Assembly (NCBI GenBank): GCA_009667805.1
Contig: CM019066.1
Location: 118,745,690 to 118,809,689 of the forward strand
Length of the DNA stretch: 64,000 nt
Reading direction: 5' to 3'
Source: Leptobrachium leishanense
Lineage: Eukaryota > Chordata > Amphibia > Anura > Megophryidae
Position numbers and translations under genes: made by a program. The notes under the pieces were generated by a model, which was given only the letters and a program-made list of their open reading frames with translations, had not been told where the DNA came from and ran no database searches. Below, one piece after another: positions 45,600 through 57,606 of the stretch (positions within the stretch are counted from its first letter, which is position 1; each line of letters begins with the position of its first letter).

Positions 45600-48500
45600 A
45601 CATGTTGCAGACATACTTACCTACATTTTGCATCCATTTTTACAGCTTAATATTAGTTTCGGTTCCAAATTGGTAATTCGACTTCCAGGAGATGCCAGCT
45701 ATTTGTACGTTGTCCATATTGACAGTTATAAACTATATATCAAATTTTGTCAAAAAGAGCATCTAGATCATTATATGAAGGAATGTCTTGCAATGAAAGA
45801 TGTAGTTCACAGTGTTGTATATCTAAATGCAATCAGACACTACACTGTACCAATACATATTTAATAATCATATTCTGTATAAAATATCATAGGATGGTTA
45901 TACCAGGATGACAAGTATTGTCTTCAATTCTAATCTTTTATTCAGATATACACAAAGTCACTTCCATAGAATAACTAATAAATAGACTACAGATGTCCAT
46001 GATACTCCAAACAATTCCAGAATTTAGCATATATAAAAATAGATTTTTAAGAATTTGCTAAACATTGAAATGTTATATTTATACTTAGTCATCTCAAAAT
46101 GTTCGATTATATAACTATCACAACTTATTAACTATTTCCTTATTGCTACCATAAGAGAACTAGAGGAAAATCTCTCAAAGGGTTTTTTATTTATATTGAT
46201 AATTTTTATTTTGAAAATATGTCAGCTGTACAATAAATGTCAATAAGGCACAGGAATCAGCGTAAACGAAATTCAGAAGGACCATGAACTAATAACAAGT
46301 CAGCGTGAAACACAGCCAAGAATACATTTAATAATTATAAAAGAAAAGGCGGGTCAAAAACGTGCTGGAACCAATAGCAATAAAAAAGGGGGGCAAGGGC
46401 CAAAAATGTGACTCTCCTTGCTCTCTCCCAGAAGTCTGGGGGACTATAGGAATCCATGAAGGGGAATTGTCACGAGGCCAGGGTACTCGATGGCCAAGCA
46501 TGGCAGACAGGGCCATGGTGACTGCCACAATGGCAAGTGCCAAGTTAACCCAAAGCGCCAAAAATAAAAATGGGGGGACGTCCAACACAGTCAACAAAAA
46601 AAGTCGCTATAAGGGAAATAAAAAAATTGGAATATTCAGATAGTCTCAATAAATAATAACAAGGGGAGATAAAAGACATCTTGGTGTGGAGCACTTCGAG
46701 AGGGGGAGCCCCCGCTCGGGTAGAGGGGGGATGCGGGCTCATCGTCTCCCTCAAACCCAGCATTCCGACAGAATGTCCCAGGAGGCACCAGGGAGTAGCA
46801 GGAGACGCCCCAGGCAGAGAAAATGGCCACCAGAGCTAGGCTGCACCAAGGAGGAGAGGAAGGGAACCAGCCAGGCCAGAACACAGCATGGAGACACCCA
46901 TCGCTGGACAACAGGTGAGTGTCGGCAAGTAGTGACAAAGGATGAGTGAAAAATCCATCTAAGGAAACTGTAAAATCGTTGGGTTTTCAGCGGGAACAGT
47001 GGAGCTCCAGAAATTTACAGCCGCTCACCTCTCCCTCTGGCCAACGACATGTGGGAGACATCCTCATGTGTCACTGCTATGTGTGTGTGGAGGATGACCC
47101 TCACACGTCATCGGGACTCCTGGGCCTCCCACTCTATACCTCTTTGTCCAGGGTCCCGCTGTGACCTGACTTTCTTGACATCAGGCCCCGCTTTTAAAAC
47201 CCTCCTGGTGCGATGATGTCAGTTTCAGGGACTTCCCTAGCAGAGCCGGGAGAGAGCCTCATGGTGGTGGAGTCCTTTGGACCCCTTTATCTCCCCATCA
47301 GTAAGAGGTACAGGGTCAATGGAGGCATGGCTGGAAAGTCACGGTCACAGTATGTCCTTTCCAGCAATGCTCCTCTTAACCCTTTAAATGCAGTACCAAT
47401 CCGTACCAGATTGCGGCCTTCTTTTGGTGGGGGCTGATGTCTTTTAAAACCGCAGTGAAACCCCTAGACTTGTGCAGTGGAAATCAGTGCAAATACAACA
47501 CGTAAAAAAAACAATGGGCCCTATCACCCGGTGTGAGCTAAAACTCCTTCGCTAACGGAAAAATCTAGCAAGAGTCGCTAAAAGGTAGTGCCCGACGAGC
47601 CACCAACAGATCACCTTGACGCGGTAGTCTGTGTACAAGTTAGTTTAGCGCACGCTACTGAAACGTAGAACTGTTTTTTCCCAGTGCAGAGTGCTTGGCC
47701 GTACCTATCCTCTGCCCTCGCAAGCTTGTATAAGTATGAACACATGCTACGAAGAGGCCTCGCACCCATGCATTATTAAAATCCTCCAAGGTGGCCGTAT
47801 CATCCATGTTTATATGCACTCATATATTAATTAAAGCTGATGGGCATTGCATGATAAATGCCACCCAACAGCATGTAGAATCATTACACTGCATTTAATA
47901 GATCCAAAAGGAAGGCCAGGTGAGCGACAATAATTTCCCTGCTGCTTCAAATAAATAATACATGTTTCATGGCAAGACTTAATCATGTGTCCCTTTAAAC
48001 ATGATCCACACGGTCACCCTAATAATCAACCACTTACATACTATGAATAACCCCCAGCATAAAATGTTTATAATTAGGTAATATATTAAAATTAGGATAT
48101 ATGTGAATAAAGGATACATATATATCATAATATGTGAATATACAATAATTATAACATAAGTACTAATGGTTTCCATGCTGTGAGTTTGTGTGCACAGACA
48201 TCTTACCTCACTGAGAAAATGTGAATACATTTTAACTTGAGGCCACCATGGCAGCCTTTTTTCCTGTTAGATATGGCCATTAGCAATCAGCTCACACATA
48301 CACCTTACGGGATATATTGTGATTCTGGAGAAAGTCTACTTGCATCATGGTGGCCAAAATGAGAGTTAGAGAATTTCTGCCTCCGTAAGTAACATGATCC
48401 TTTAGTCAGGGCCATATTTATATCTCAGGAGCCCATAGTCAGAGAAATCTGGAGCTCCTCTACCATCCCCCCTAAAAAAAATATGACAAAATGGGGAAAA

Positions 48501-48742
48501 TACTGTTTTAATTATTGTTTAAGGGCAAACAAAAAAAATAATTGGCATTTAAAAAAAACTGAAAAACATGTTTCTCTCTGTACTGACATCAAAAGAAGGT
48601 GCAGAATCTGTTGCCATAAAATGAATAAAAAATGGGGCTGAAAGTGAGGGCTAGGGTTAACCCTATAACAATCTCAAATAGTAACCTAACTCTAACCCTA
48701 ATTTCGAAGCCTAACCCTAAATTCGAACCCTAGCAATCTATG
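45600..48742. other. No gene recognised; scattered repeat remnants
   Basis: 47200-47310 has a GGAGTCCTTTGGACCCCTTT stretch like the TTAA elements' GC-rich part. 46690-46910 is GC-richer but without a coding signature. 48650-48735 holds loose CTAACCCTAA repeats with many interruptions. The rest is AT-rich. Confidence 0.4.
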
Positions 48743-48750
48743 ATGCTCCA

Positions 48751-49649
48751 TAGACATGTGCATTCGTTTTAGTACTAAAACGATTTAGTCCGAATTTGGG
48801 GATAATTTAGTTTTCGGATTACTCAAGAGATACGAAATTGCTCAGTACAAAAAACGAAAGAAACTAAAATAAAATGCACTACATTTTAGTTTCAGTCCTT
48901 TTTGTGATATTACATTGAGTGAAGGAGACCAGCAATGAAGAGCGCAACATCCGAAGTTCTGCACACTCCACATGCCATTGCAGTAGGATGTTCTATACAG
49001 AGAGGGGTATTAATTAATGCAGGAGGATGTTCTATACATTATACAGAGAGGAGCCTTTTTTTTAGCCCTTTAAATCCAGTGGCTGTGAGCGCTGAGATAA
49101 GCTGCTTGCTATATTATCTCAGTACAATGTATCAGGCTCAGCTGTTACAGTAACTGACTGTAACAGCGCTCAGAGTTTCAGTAAAACAAGGAAATAATAT
49201 TGTTCTAACCTCTTATATATAAAAATATTATTTACTAGTTTTACTGAAACTCTGAGCGCTGTGATGAGCAGCAGTCAGTTACTGTAACAGCTTTGCCTGA
49301 CACGGGGCAGTATTACAATGTTGGTGCTAACTTAACCAGAGCTGTTGTAAACTGAAAACCTCCATAGACTATAATGGCTCTGGGAAGTTTACGACAGCTC
49401 TGGTTAACTTAGCACCAACTATGTAATATGGCCCACATTGTGCTGAGAGTGAGAGATACTGTAACAAGCAGTGATCTCAGCCCTCTGAGGAGCCACTACA
49501 ATAGTAATTGTATCCACTGGTTTTCGGAATGAATGAAATTAGTTTTCATACTAAAGAACTGAAAACGAATTTCTTTAGCAACTAAATAAATTGCATTTTA
49601 GAACTAATCCATTAGTTTAAAACAAAATTTTGTGCTGTGCACATGTCTA
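48751..49649. mobile_element. hAT foldback element, copy 2 (899 bp)
   Basis: The ends TAGACATGTGCA and TGCACATGTCTA are flanked by a perfect 8-bp duplication ATGCTCCA (48743-48750 and 49650-49657). It is inverted relative to copy 1 at 17923-19796 and has no CR1 insert. Inverted repeats CTCTGAGC and GAGCTGTTGTAAAC units fold the interior. Confidence 0.92.
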
Positions 49650-49657
49650 ATGCTCCA

Positions 49658-50219
49658 TATCGGCCCAGAGCAACCAAATCCTGGGCATCACAATTCAGCC
49701 ACGGTTGAGGGTCTTTTAAAAAAAAAAGACATTTTTACCACTTCATTTTTTGATGCTGCTTTATTTTCAGCGTTTTTTTTCAATTAGATTGAATTTTTTA
49801 AAATTGCTGTTGGTTTGGGGAAGGAGAAAGTGAGTTAGTGCTGCATATCTGTTCACTTTATAATTGAAAAGTGAATAATGGTGGTGTGTTAGAATTTTTT
49901 TTATTTTATATGTTTATTTTTAGATAAACGTGGTTTGGAAACATTAGGAAGGCTACTTTGTCTAATTATAAATCTGGCCCTGTCTGTAGTGAGAAATTAT
50001 TTGGCAGAGAGCCAGTAAACATGAGTGTGCAGAACAAAAATAATCTTTGCTAATATTCCTGAGATAATATCTCAGTACCCTCCTTATGATTAACAGAAAG
50101 ACTGTCAAGCTCTGGACACTCAGATATTTCTGAACTACAATTCCCATGATTCTCTGGCCTTTTATATCATTCAAAGAATTCTGGAAATTGAAGGCAATCA
50201 ACATCTGGGGGGGGCAGAG
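49658..50219. other. No gene; fragment of an old hAT-like MITE at right edge
   Basis: 50120-50200 contains ACTACAATTCCCATGATTCT, a phrase common to old vertebrate MITEs. The large hAT element is inserted just beyond it. Confidence 0.4.
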
Positions 50220-50468
50220 TTTGACACTAGTGATGAGCCGAACACCCCCGTGTTTCCATTCGCATTCGAACTCGAACAATTTCAAAAGTTCGAGTTCGAA
50301 CACGAACAGAACTCAATGCAAGTCAATGGGACTCGAAAGTTCGATTATTAGAGTGCCTTCCAAGAGGGCATATATGCTAGATATTTGCCATAAAAGGTGT
50401 ATGGGGGTCCGGGTAGTGCCCTGGGGGACAGGAAACAGGGACAAAAGGTTTAAAAAAAAAAGTTCTAA

Positions 50469-51628
50469 CCCCTTCGCTGCGGAGGACGCGCTCAGCGCGT
50501 CCACCCACAGATAGCGTTCCTTGCGGAGGACGTGCTGAGCGCGTCCTCCCTTTGGGGCCAGCGATCGGCCGGGTTCCGGCCAATCACTGTGCCCCCCGGC
50601 TGTGCCCCCCGGTGTGGCGCGCTGACATCTAATTCAGGCGCCCCCCCGCATGTGCGGAGGAGGCGCCTGAAAGGGAGGGGGGAGGTCCTTCGGACCTCTC
50701 TCCCTCCTGATCGCCGGTGTTGCGGGGGTTAATCCAGGCACCGTTTGGAAGGGCAAAGCCTGCCCTTCCTAACGGTACCTGGAATTAACCCCATGGGGGC
50801 TGGATCACGAATCGGTGCCGAAAACCGCCGGTTCGTGATCCTTTCCCGGAGCTGGCCGACATCTTGGATGTTGGCCAAGCTTCTGGGAATGCCCCCTGAG
50901 GACTGGCGTCATCGTGCATAGCACGATGACGCCAGTCCTGGAGTTAACCCCTAACTGCCACCAATGGTGGAGATAGGGGGTTCCAATGAACCCCCTATCT
51001 CCCGATCCGTGGCAGTTAGGGGTTAATGTTTGATATTGTTGGATCGGCCAGAGCATGGCCATTCCAACGATACCAAAGATGAGTATGAAAAAAGTTGTTA
51101 AAAAAAAATATATATATTTTAAAAAAAATTATAAAAAAAAATAAACAAGTTTTTTTTTCTTTTTTTTGGTTCGTTAATGCAGCAATATTGTTCCCATTTC
51201 AATTATAATGTGAACAATGATGCTGCACTAACGATTTTTGTATGCGGTGCGTTTGTTAAAAATCGCGTAATTTTCCCCAAAAAAAATGTAACGAGACCCC
51301 ATCTCTAATTTTGTTTAACAAGCGCACCCCATACAAAATATAACCGCAATTGCTCACATGTTAAAATGTGAAAAAAACACTTTACACGTTGTAAATTATT
51401 GAAAATTCATATTTTATTGCATTTTTTGTTATAATATACAGACAGGACATGACGTATACATATAATAATGACATATTATGAATCTGCCGAGTCTGATGGA
51501 AAGAACGATATATAATATGTCTGGGTCATATACTAAAATAAGCCTTCAAAACACGTTTAAACATGATGAGCAAAATCGGTAAAAATGACCTCAGCACAGA
51601 GGCGGGAAATGCCTCAGCAGCGAAAGGG
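50469..51628 (-). mobile_element. TTAA (piggyBac-like) element, copy C, nested in hAT
   Basis: The right end is followed by TTAA (51629-51632). The left flank is CTAA, one change from TTAA. Ends CCCCTTCGCTGCGG and CCCTTTCGCTGCTGAGGC match copies A and B. It is in the same orientation as copy B. No transposase is present. Confidence 0.75.
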
Positions 51629-51989
51629 TTAAAGGAAAAGTGAGTTTTCCATGAAATAAAGGTTAAGAATAAAAAGGAAAAATTACTTCAAATATCGTGC
51701 CTAGGAGGTCCCCATAACCTGCCCGTGAAGTGGCGGATTTGTAGGATGTATAGAAACATTTAAAAACAAAAAAATGACATTTCAAATGACGGTAAATGGT
51801 TTTCCTTTAATCTATTCATAAACAACTGCTTGGGGCGGCAGCCTGTATGAAAAGAGGAGACATTTTAGGACACGCAGAACAAGTTAAGTGATTTTTTGGC
51901 TAAATTATGGTGAAACTTATGCAGGCTTTGGATGAAAGTAACAATAGGTGCTTTAAAATTGGGCCTTTAGCGTCGGCAACAGTGCCGTC

Positions 51990-52310
51990 ACACCGTAACC
52001 CCTCTGTGGTATTGTGGAAGAGTGCAGGGTTGGACCCTGCGGTCCAATATTAAAATTATATGAATCTGGTATAGGTGTCAGTGGCAGTGCACCCAAATAT
52101 TGTGCCTTTGGTGGCAGCAAGTGCCTTCATAATGTAAGTAACCCCTCTGTGGTATTGTGGAAGAGTGCAGGGTTGGACCCTGTGGTCCAATATTAAAATG
52201 ATATGAATCTGGTACAGGTGTCAGTGCACCAAAATATTGTGTCTTTGGGGGCAGCAAGTGCTTTGACACCGTAACCCCTTCGTGGTATTGTGGAAGAGTG
52301 CAGTGGTGGA
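51990..52310. repeat. About 135-bp tandem repeat in hAT tail
   Basis: Two full units and a partial third, each containing GTGGAAGAGTGCAGGGTTGG and ACCCAAATATTGTG. A single related unit occurs in the deleted hAT relative at about 59820-59940. Confidence 0.85.
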
Positions 52311-52340
52311 GGTTTTGGGAATGCAGAAGAGATCCCCGAT

Positions 52341-55300
52341 CTATTCAGTTACGTCAGCATCAGGGGATTGATAGTTGCTGATCCAGGACTGATTCATTTT
52401 TATAAATGTCAGCCGGTCTACAGAGTCGGTGGAGAGACGCACTATTTTGTCTGTGACAAAACCTCCAGTGGCACTGAACGTCCTTTCAGAACGCACGCTG
52501 GATGAAGGGCAACCTAGTAGCTGCATAGCATATTGGCTAAGTTCTGGCCAGTGATCCAATCTCAACACCCAGTAAGCCAGTGGATCATCTGCTGGAAAGG
52601 TATTCAGGTCTGCCCTTGCCCCTAGGTAGTCCTGCACCATACGGTGAAGACACTGGCAATGGGTGTCTACATTTGACGTCCCTGGGCGTCGTGGACTAAA
52701 TTTTTTTAAAAAGGCATCAGTCAAGCGGCCCTGTCCTTCACCGCTCTTCCTCTGATCATCCGCAGCCTCAGAAGCACCTGTGTCATCACTTGGTAACCTA
52801 CCAGTGCCTGGAAAGGTGTTACACAAGTGTCACTTTAGAGCGTACTCAAGTTGTTTCATCTGGTCCTCCCTCTGTGCAGGCAGGATGAGCTCTGCAACTT
52901 TACCCTTGTATCATGGATCAAGAAGGCTTGCCAACCAGTAATGATCCCTCTCCTTGATAGCATGAATACTGGGGTCCTTTAGCAGGCTTTGCAGGATAAT
53001 GGAGCCAATGCAGTGTAGGTTGGAGGTGGCATTAGCCTCCGAGTCTTCCTGATCATTGAGGATGACCCCATTGTGCACTTCCTCCTCCCAGCTATGTACT
53101 AGTCCTTGGGTTTCTGGGCACACAAAACCCTCCCTTGAGGAATCCCCGCCTTCAATGCCCCCACTACTTAAATACTTAAATATTCCTCCTCCTCGTGTCT
53201 GATCTGAGGACCCGCAGGAATGCTGTCTGCATAAAGACTGGGGCCTTGAGAGCTAGGGAAGGCCTCCTCTTCCTCCCGCTGCTCTGCCTCTAGTGTCATA
53301 TCTGTAATTCCCTGCAGAGTGCGCTCCAGCAGGAACACTAAAGGAATTGTGTCACTGATGCATGCTCTGTCCCTGCTCACCATCCTTGTTACCTCCTTAA
53401 ATGGTGACAGTACAGTGCATGCATCCTTGATCATCAGCCACTATGAGGGGGGGGACCAAGTTGACCTGAACCTGTCCTTGTGCCATACTCACACAGGTAT
53501 TAATTGATGGTCATCTGCTGCTCGTTCAGACGCTGCAGCATTGCTAATGTCAAGTTCCACCTGGTGGGCATGTCACAGATCAGACAGTTTGTGGGAAGGT
53601 GGAATTCTCTTTGAATTTCTGCCACGCGAACACTTGCTGGGAATGATTGTCTGAAGTGGCTGCAGACTTTTCTGGCCTGGCTGAGAAGCTGTGCCAGCCC
53701 TGGGTATCTGGTTAGGAAACGCTGTACCACCAGATTTAGGATGTGTGCTATGGATGGTACATGCGTCAACTTACCCTGGCGTAGGGCGGAGAGAAGGTTG
53801 CTGCCATTAACACAGACGACCATTCCCAGCTGAAGCTGGCGTGGTGTTAACCATCTCTGCACCTGCCCCTGCAGATCTGACAGAATTTCTGGACCAGTGT
53901 GGCTCCTGTCCCCTAAACAAACCAGCTCAAGCACAGTATGGCATCTTTTGCGTGAGCCATTGCGTAGCACCTGCCACGCGTCGGTTTAACTGCCACTTCA
54001 CCAGAGACAGAGAAGGAGGAGGAGGAAGAGGTGGTGGAGCAGACAGACCTCATACAAGCAGCTTTCTGGAGGCGTGGTGGATGAACAAGCTCCAACACAG
54101 AGCCCCTTCCTGGATCCCTCCCAGCTGGAAGCAGAGTTACCCAGTGTGCCGTGAAGGAAATGTAACAACCTGTCCATGCTTGCTGGGCCACGTGTCTAAA
54201 GTCATGTGCACCTTGCTGCTGACTGCCTTTCCCAATGACTCCATAACATTGTCTTCCACGTGCTGGTATAGTGCTGGAATGGCCTTCCATGAAAATAAAT
54301 GGCTTTTGGAACCTGCCACTGTGGTACAGCACATTCAGCAAATTCACAGAAGGAAGCAGAGTCCACCAGCTGGTGGACTCTGCTTCCTTCTGTAAATTTG
54401 CTGTAATGCGAGTAATTTTGCTAAGCTGGCATTTAGATGCTGTGCTTGGGGATGGTTGGGACTATATTTTTTCTTACACTGCAGCAGCTGGGGCAATGTA
54501 ATCTGACTGCGTAAATCTTCAGCTGATGGGATGCTGTCACATTCTGAGGAAGGACCTGGTACACCCATTACTGTAGCATCATCCCTGTCAGTGGAGGTTG
54601 TAGGCAATGACATGGCAGGACATATAGTGGTGGTAGAGACAGATGAGGAGGAGGAGGACCTATGCAAAGTGTTGTGCCAACGGGATGTGTGGCAGGTGTT
54701 CCTATGTCACCTCAAGCATGTGGTACCCAAGCGTGGGATGTCTTTCCCACGCTTGATCCTCATCTGACATAGATTACAAATAGCAACGGTGCGGTCTGCT
54801 GCACATTTCTTAAAGAACTCCCAGACAGCAGACTTCCTGTACATGTGCTTTGAGACAACAGCGCTCTGCACCTGAGCAGCTGTGACTTCTGATGCCTTGG
54901 ACTGGCTACGGTTGGTCATAGAGGACGCTCTGCCTCGTTTTTGTTGTGCCGACTCCTCTGTTCGATCACGCACCCAGGTGGAGTCAGTGACCTCATCATC
55001 GTCATCACCCCCTATCTCCTCATTACTGGAGCCAACTTGGCAGTATGCTGCAGCTGCTGGGGCAACATGAGTACCTGTTAGTTGTGTGTCACCACTGGCA
55101 CCCCCTTCCTCTAGGTTGATTATACTCCCTTCCTCAACCTCAGAGTTTGAATCAGAGCACTGTAGTTGCTGCGCATCCTCAAGCAGCATGTCACTGTCAT
55201 TGTAGTCAAACAATTCAGCTGACTCCTCCGTGTGTGATAGTGAGGCTACGGCAGGAGTAGCTGTGGACATGGAGGCTGAATTAGATGTTTAGGCAGCTGA

Positions 55301-55567
55301 GGTTGACTGTAAACCACTACAAGAATGGCTGGCAGAGGACTCGGAGGATGAGGATGGCCTGGTTAGCCAATCCTGCAAATCCTCTATATGTTGCTGCTGC
55401 TTAAGACGGCCAGCACCAGTTAGAAAGGACAAGCGTGCCCCTGCAGAGGATGCACCTGTAATGTTGGGAGCTTCCAGCCCTACCTGTGTGCTTGAGGGCA
55501 GCATGTCTGATGCTGCTCGCTGACCAATGCCCGGTTTAAATGGAGACAGGCAAGGAGGTGGTTGCAT
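52341..55567 (-). pseudogene. hAT transposase (BED finger type), broken
   Basis: This enzyme would bind the hAT ends and cut and paste the element in the nucleus. Reading the minus strand from 55567: an acidic N-terminal region, then the BED zinc finger (VWEFFKKCAADRTVAICNLC, about 54830-54760). Next comes LPQLLQCKKKYSPNHPQAQH at about 54480, then VHMTLDTWPSKHGQ with a likely catalytic Asp near 54200. Further on are SIAHILNLVVQRFL and CDMPTRWNLTLAMLQRLNEQ near 53760-53520. The C-terminal dimerisation domain holds PLAYWVLRLDHWPELSQYAM and SSVRSERTFSATGG near 52590-52440. A TAA at 55289, several frame changes and a palindromic rearrangement at 54336-54403 make it non-functional. An N-terminal exon near 56104-55998 is possible. 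Confidence 0.88.
54336..54403. repeat. 68-bp palindrome inside hAT transposase
   Basis: The two 34-base halves mirror each other around ACCAGCTGGT with a single mismatched pair. It falls between the LPQLL segment and the catalytic region and ends the reading frame there. A de novo inverted duplication is the likely cause. Confidence 0.85.
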
Positions 55568-55997
55568 GAGGCGTGGCTTGAGTGGGGGGCGTGGCCTAGT
55601 GAAGGTCTTTAAAAACCCTCAGTGTATTCTCAGCAGTTGCCAGATCGTGGTTATCCATACCTGAGCTCCTTGTACCTGACTGCTATATTGAATTAACCCG
55701 TTATTGACCTCTGCTTGTTTCTGACTATTCTGCCTTCTGTTGCCATTTTCTTGTACTACGCCACTGCTCTGATATCGACCCGGCTATTCCATTTGACCAT
55801 TCTGAACTCTGTATTCCTGATTCTGGCTCGGCTGACTACTCCCCGTGTTGTTAACCCTTTCTGTCTAGCTAGTTTACCTGGCCAATTCTAAGGACCAGAC
55901 AGTTAGAGATCTTTCACGGCTACTCTGTTGGTAGCTTCTGAGCTCTGTGGAATGTGGGGTGTTAAGTACTGCGTGGTGGGATCTGGGAACCATGACA
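55567..55997 (+). mobile_element. Probable Gypsy-type solo LTR inside hAT
   Basis: Plus-strand ends are TGAGGCGTGG and ACCATGACA (TG...CA). A TTTAAAAACC box at about 55607 and phrases such as TTCTGGCTCGGCTGACTAC are typical of vertebrate Gypsy LTRs. Only GCA is shared by the flanks, shorter than the 4-5 bp expected. It would separate the transposase N-terminus from the rest. Confidence 0.5.
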
Positions 55998-56129
55998 GCA
56001 CCACGTCCATGATGACCAGAGGTACAGCCTCCCGACATAGAGGCTGCTTGCCCTCTTATCTGTGTCTGGTAGCATCTGCCTGTCCTTTTTGGTCTTTCTG
56101 ACATGGTGAGTGATATATATATATTATAG

Positions 56130-57545
56130 ATATACAGAACTCTGATTCAACTCTGTTATAAAAATTGGAGATATGCAGAGTTCTGATTCAACTGTGTTAT
56201 CTAGATTAAAGATTTCCAGAACTCTGGTATAACTCAGTGAGACACCCTGATAGCTGGCAGCCAGTGACAAGACACAGATTAAAATTCCCAGAAACCTCCT
56301 ATAAATCTGTGAGACCCACTGATGGGTGGCAGTGACAAGATACAAATTACAATTCCAAGGAACCTCCTATAAATCAGGGAGACCCCCTGATGGGTGTCAG
56401 TGACAAGACACAGATTAAAATTCACAGGAATCTGCTAGAAGTATGTGGGTCCTCCTGATATCTGGCAGCGAGAAAACACAGATTACAATTCCCAGAAACC
56501 TCCTATAAATCAGCGAGACCCCCTGATGGGTGGCAGTGACAAGACACAGATTACAATTCCCAGGAACCTCCTATAAATCAGTGAGACCCCCTGATTGGTG
56601 GCAGTAACAAGACACAAATTACAATTCCCAGGAACCTCCTATAAATCAGTGAGACCCCCTGATAGGCGGCAGTGACAAGACACAAATTACAATTCCCAGG
56701 AACCTCCTATAAATCAGTGAGACCCCCTGATGGGTGGCAGTGACAAGACACAAATTACAATTCCCAGGAACCTCCTATAAATCAGTGAGACCCCCTGATG
56801 GGTGGCAGTGACAAGACACAAATTACAATTCCCAGATATCTTGTAGAAGTGAGACCCCCCCCCAATAGCTGCTGGCAGTGAGAACACACAGATTACAACA
56901 GTTCCCAGATATCTTGTAGAAGTGAACCCCCCCCCCCCAATAGCTGCTGGCAGTGAGAACACACAGATTACAACAATTCCCAGATATCTTGTAGAAGTGA
57001 GACCCCCTCAATAGCTGCTGGCAGTGAGAACACACAGATTACAACAATTCCCAGATATCTTGTTGAAGTGAGACCCCCCCCAATAGCTGCTGGCAGTGAG
57101 AACACACAGATTACAACAATTCCCAGATATCTTGTTGAAGTGAGACCCCCCCCCCCCAATAGCTGCTGGCAGTGAGAACACACAGATTACAACAATTCCC
57201 AGATATCTTGTTGAAGTGAGACCCCCTCCCCCAATAGCTGCTGGCAGTGAGAACACACAGATTACAACAATTCCCAGATATCTTGTAGAAGTGAGACCGC
57301 CCCCCCAATAGCTGCTGGCAGTGAGAACACACAGATTACAACAATTCCCAGATATCTTGTAGAAGTGAGACCCCCCAATAGCTGCTGGCAGTGAGAACAC
57401 ACAGATTACAACAATTCCCAGATATCTTGTAGAAGTGAGACCCCCCAATAGCTGCTGGAAGTGAGAACACACAGATTACAACAATTCCCAGATATCTTGT
57501 AGAAGTGAGACCCCCTCAATAGCTGCTGGCACTGAGAAGACACAC
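56130..57545. repeat. About 70-bp minisatellite in hAT leader
   Basis: About 20 units. The left part (56220-56820) has units near 69 bp with AGGAACCTCCTATAAATCAG. The right part (56820-57540) has units near 72 bp with CCAGATATCTTGTAGAAGTG and C-runs of variable length. Both share ACACAGATTACAA. It lies between the putative TATA box and the transposase gene. Open frames on the minus strand are repeat artefacts. Confidence 0.93.
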
Positions 57546-57589
57546 TAACAGAACAATCTCCTCTCAAAAAACACGTGCTGGGGCTGTGT

Positions 57590-57606
57590 GAAGCCTTATA
57601 TAGTGT
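57590..57606 (-). promoter_or_regulatory. Putative TATA box of the hAT element
   Basis: TATATAAGGC on the minus strand lies about 290 bp inside the right end and faces the transposase gene. Position and orientation suit a core promoter. No other promoter element was identified. Confidence 0.4.

Noticed and set aside
45437..45864. Two overlapping open frames that might be a small gene
   Set aside because: They overlap a possible solo LTR, have no domain and no supporting splice or start context.
48650..48735. Interstitial telomeric repeat
   Set aside because: CTAACCCTAA-like pieces are few and interrupted; they do not form a TTAGGG array.
56714..57472. Minus-strand open frames reading CSHCQQLLGG-type repeats
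   Set aside because: Pure translation of the 72-bp minisatellite, with frame depending on C-run length; no protein family resemblance.
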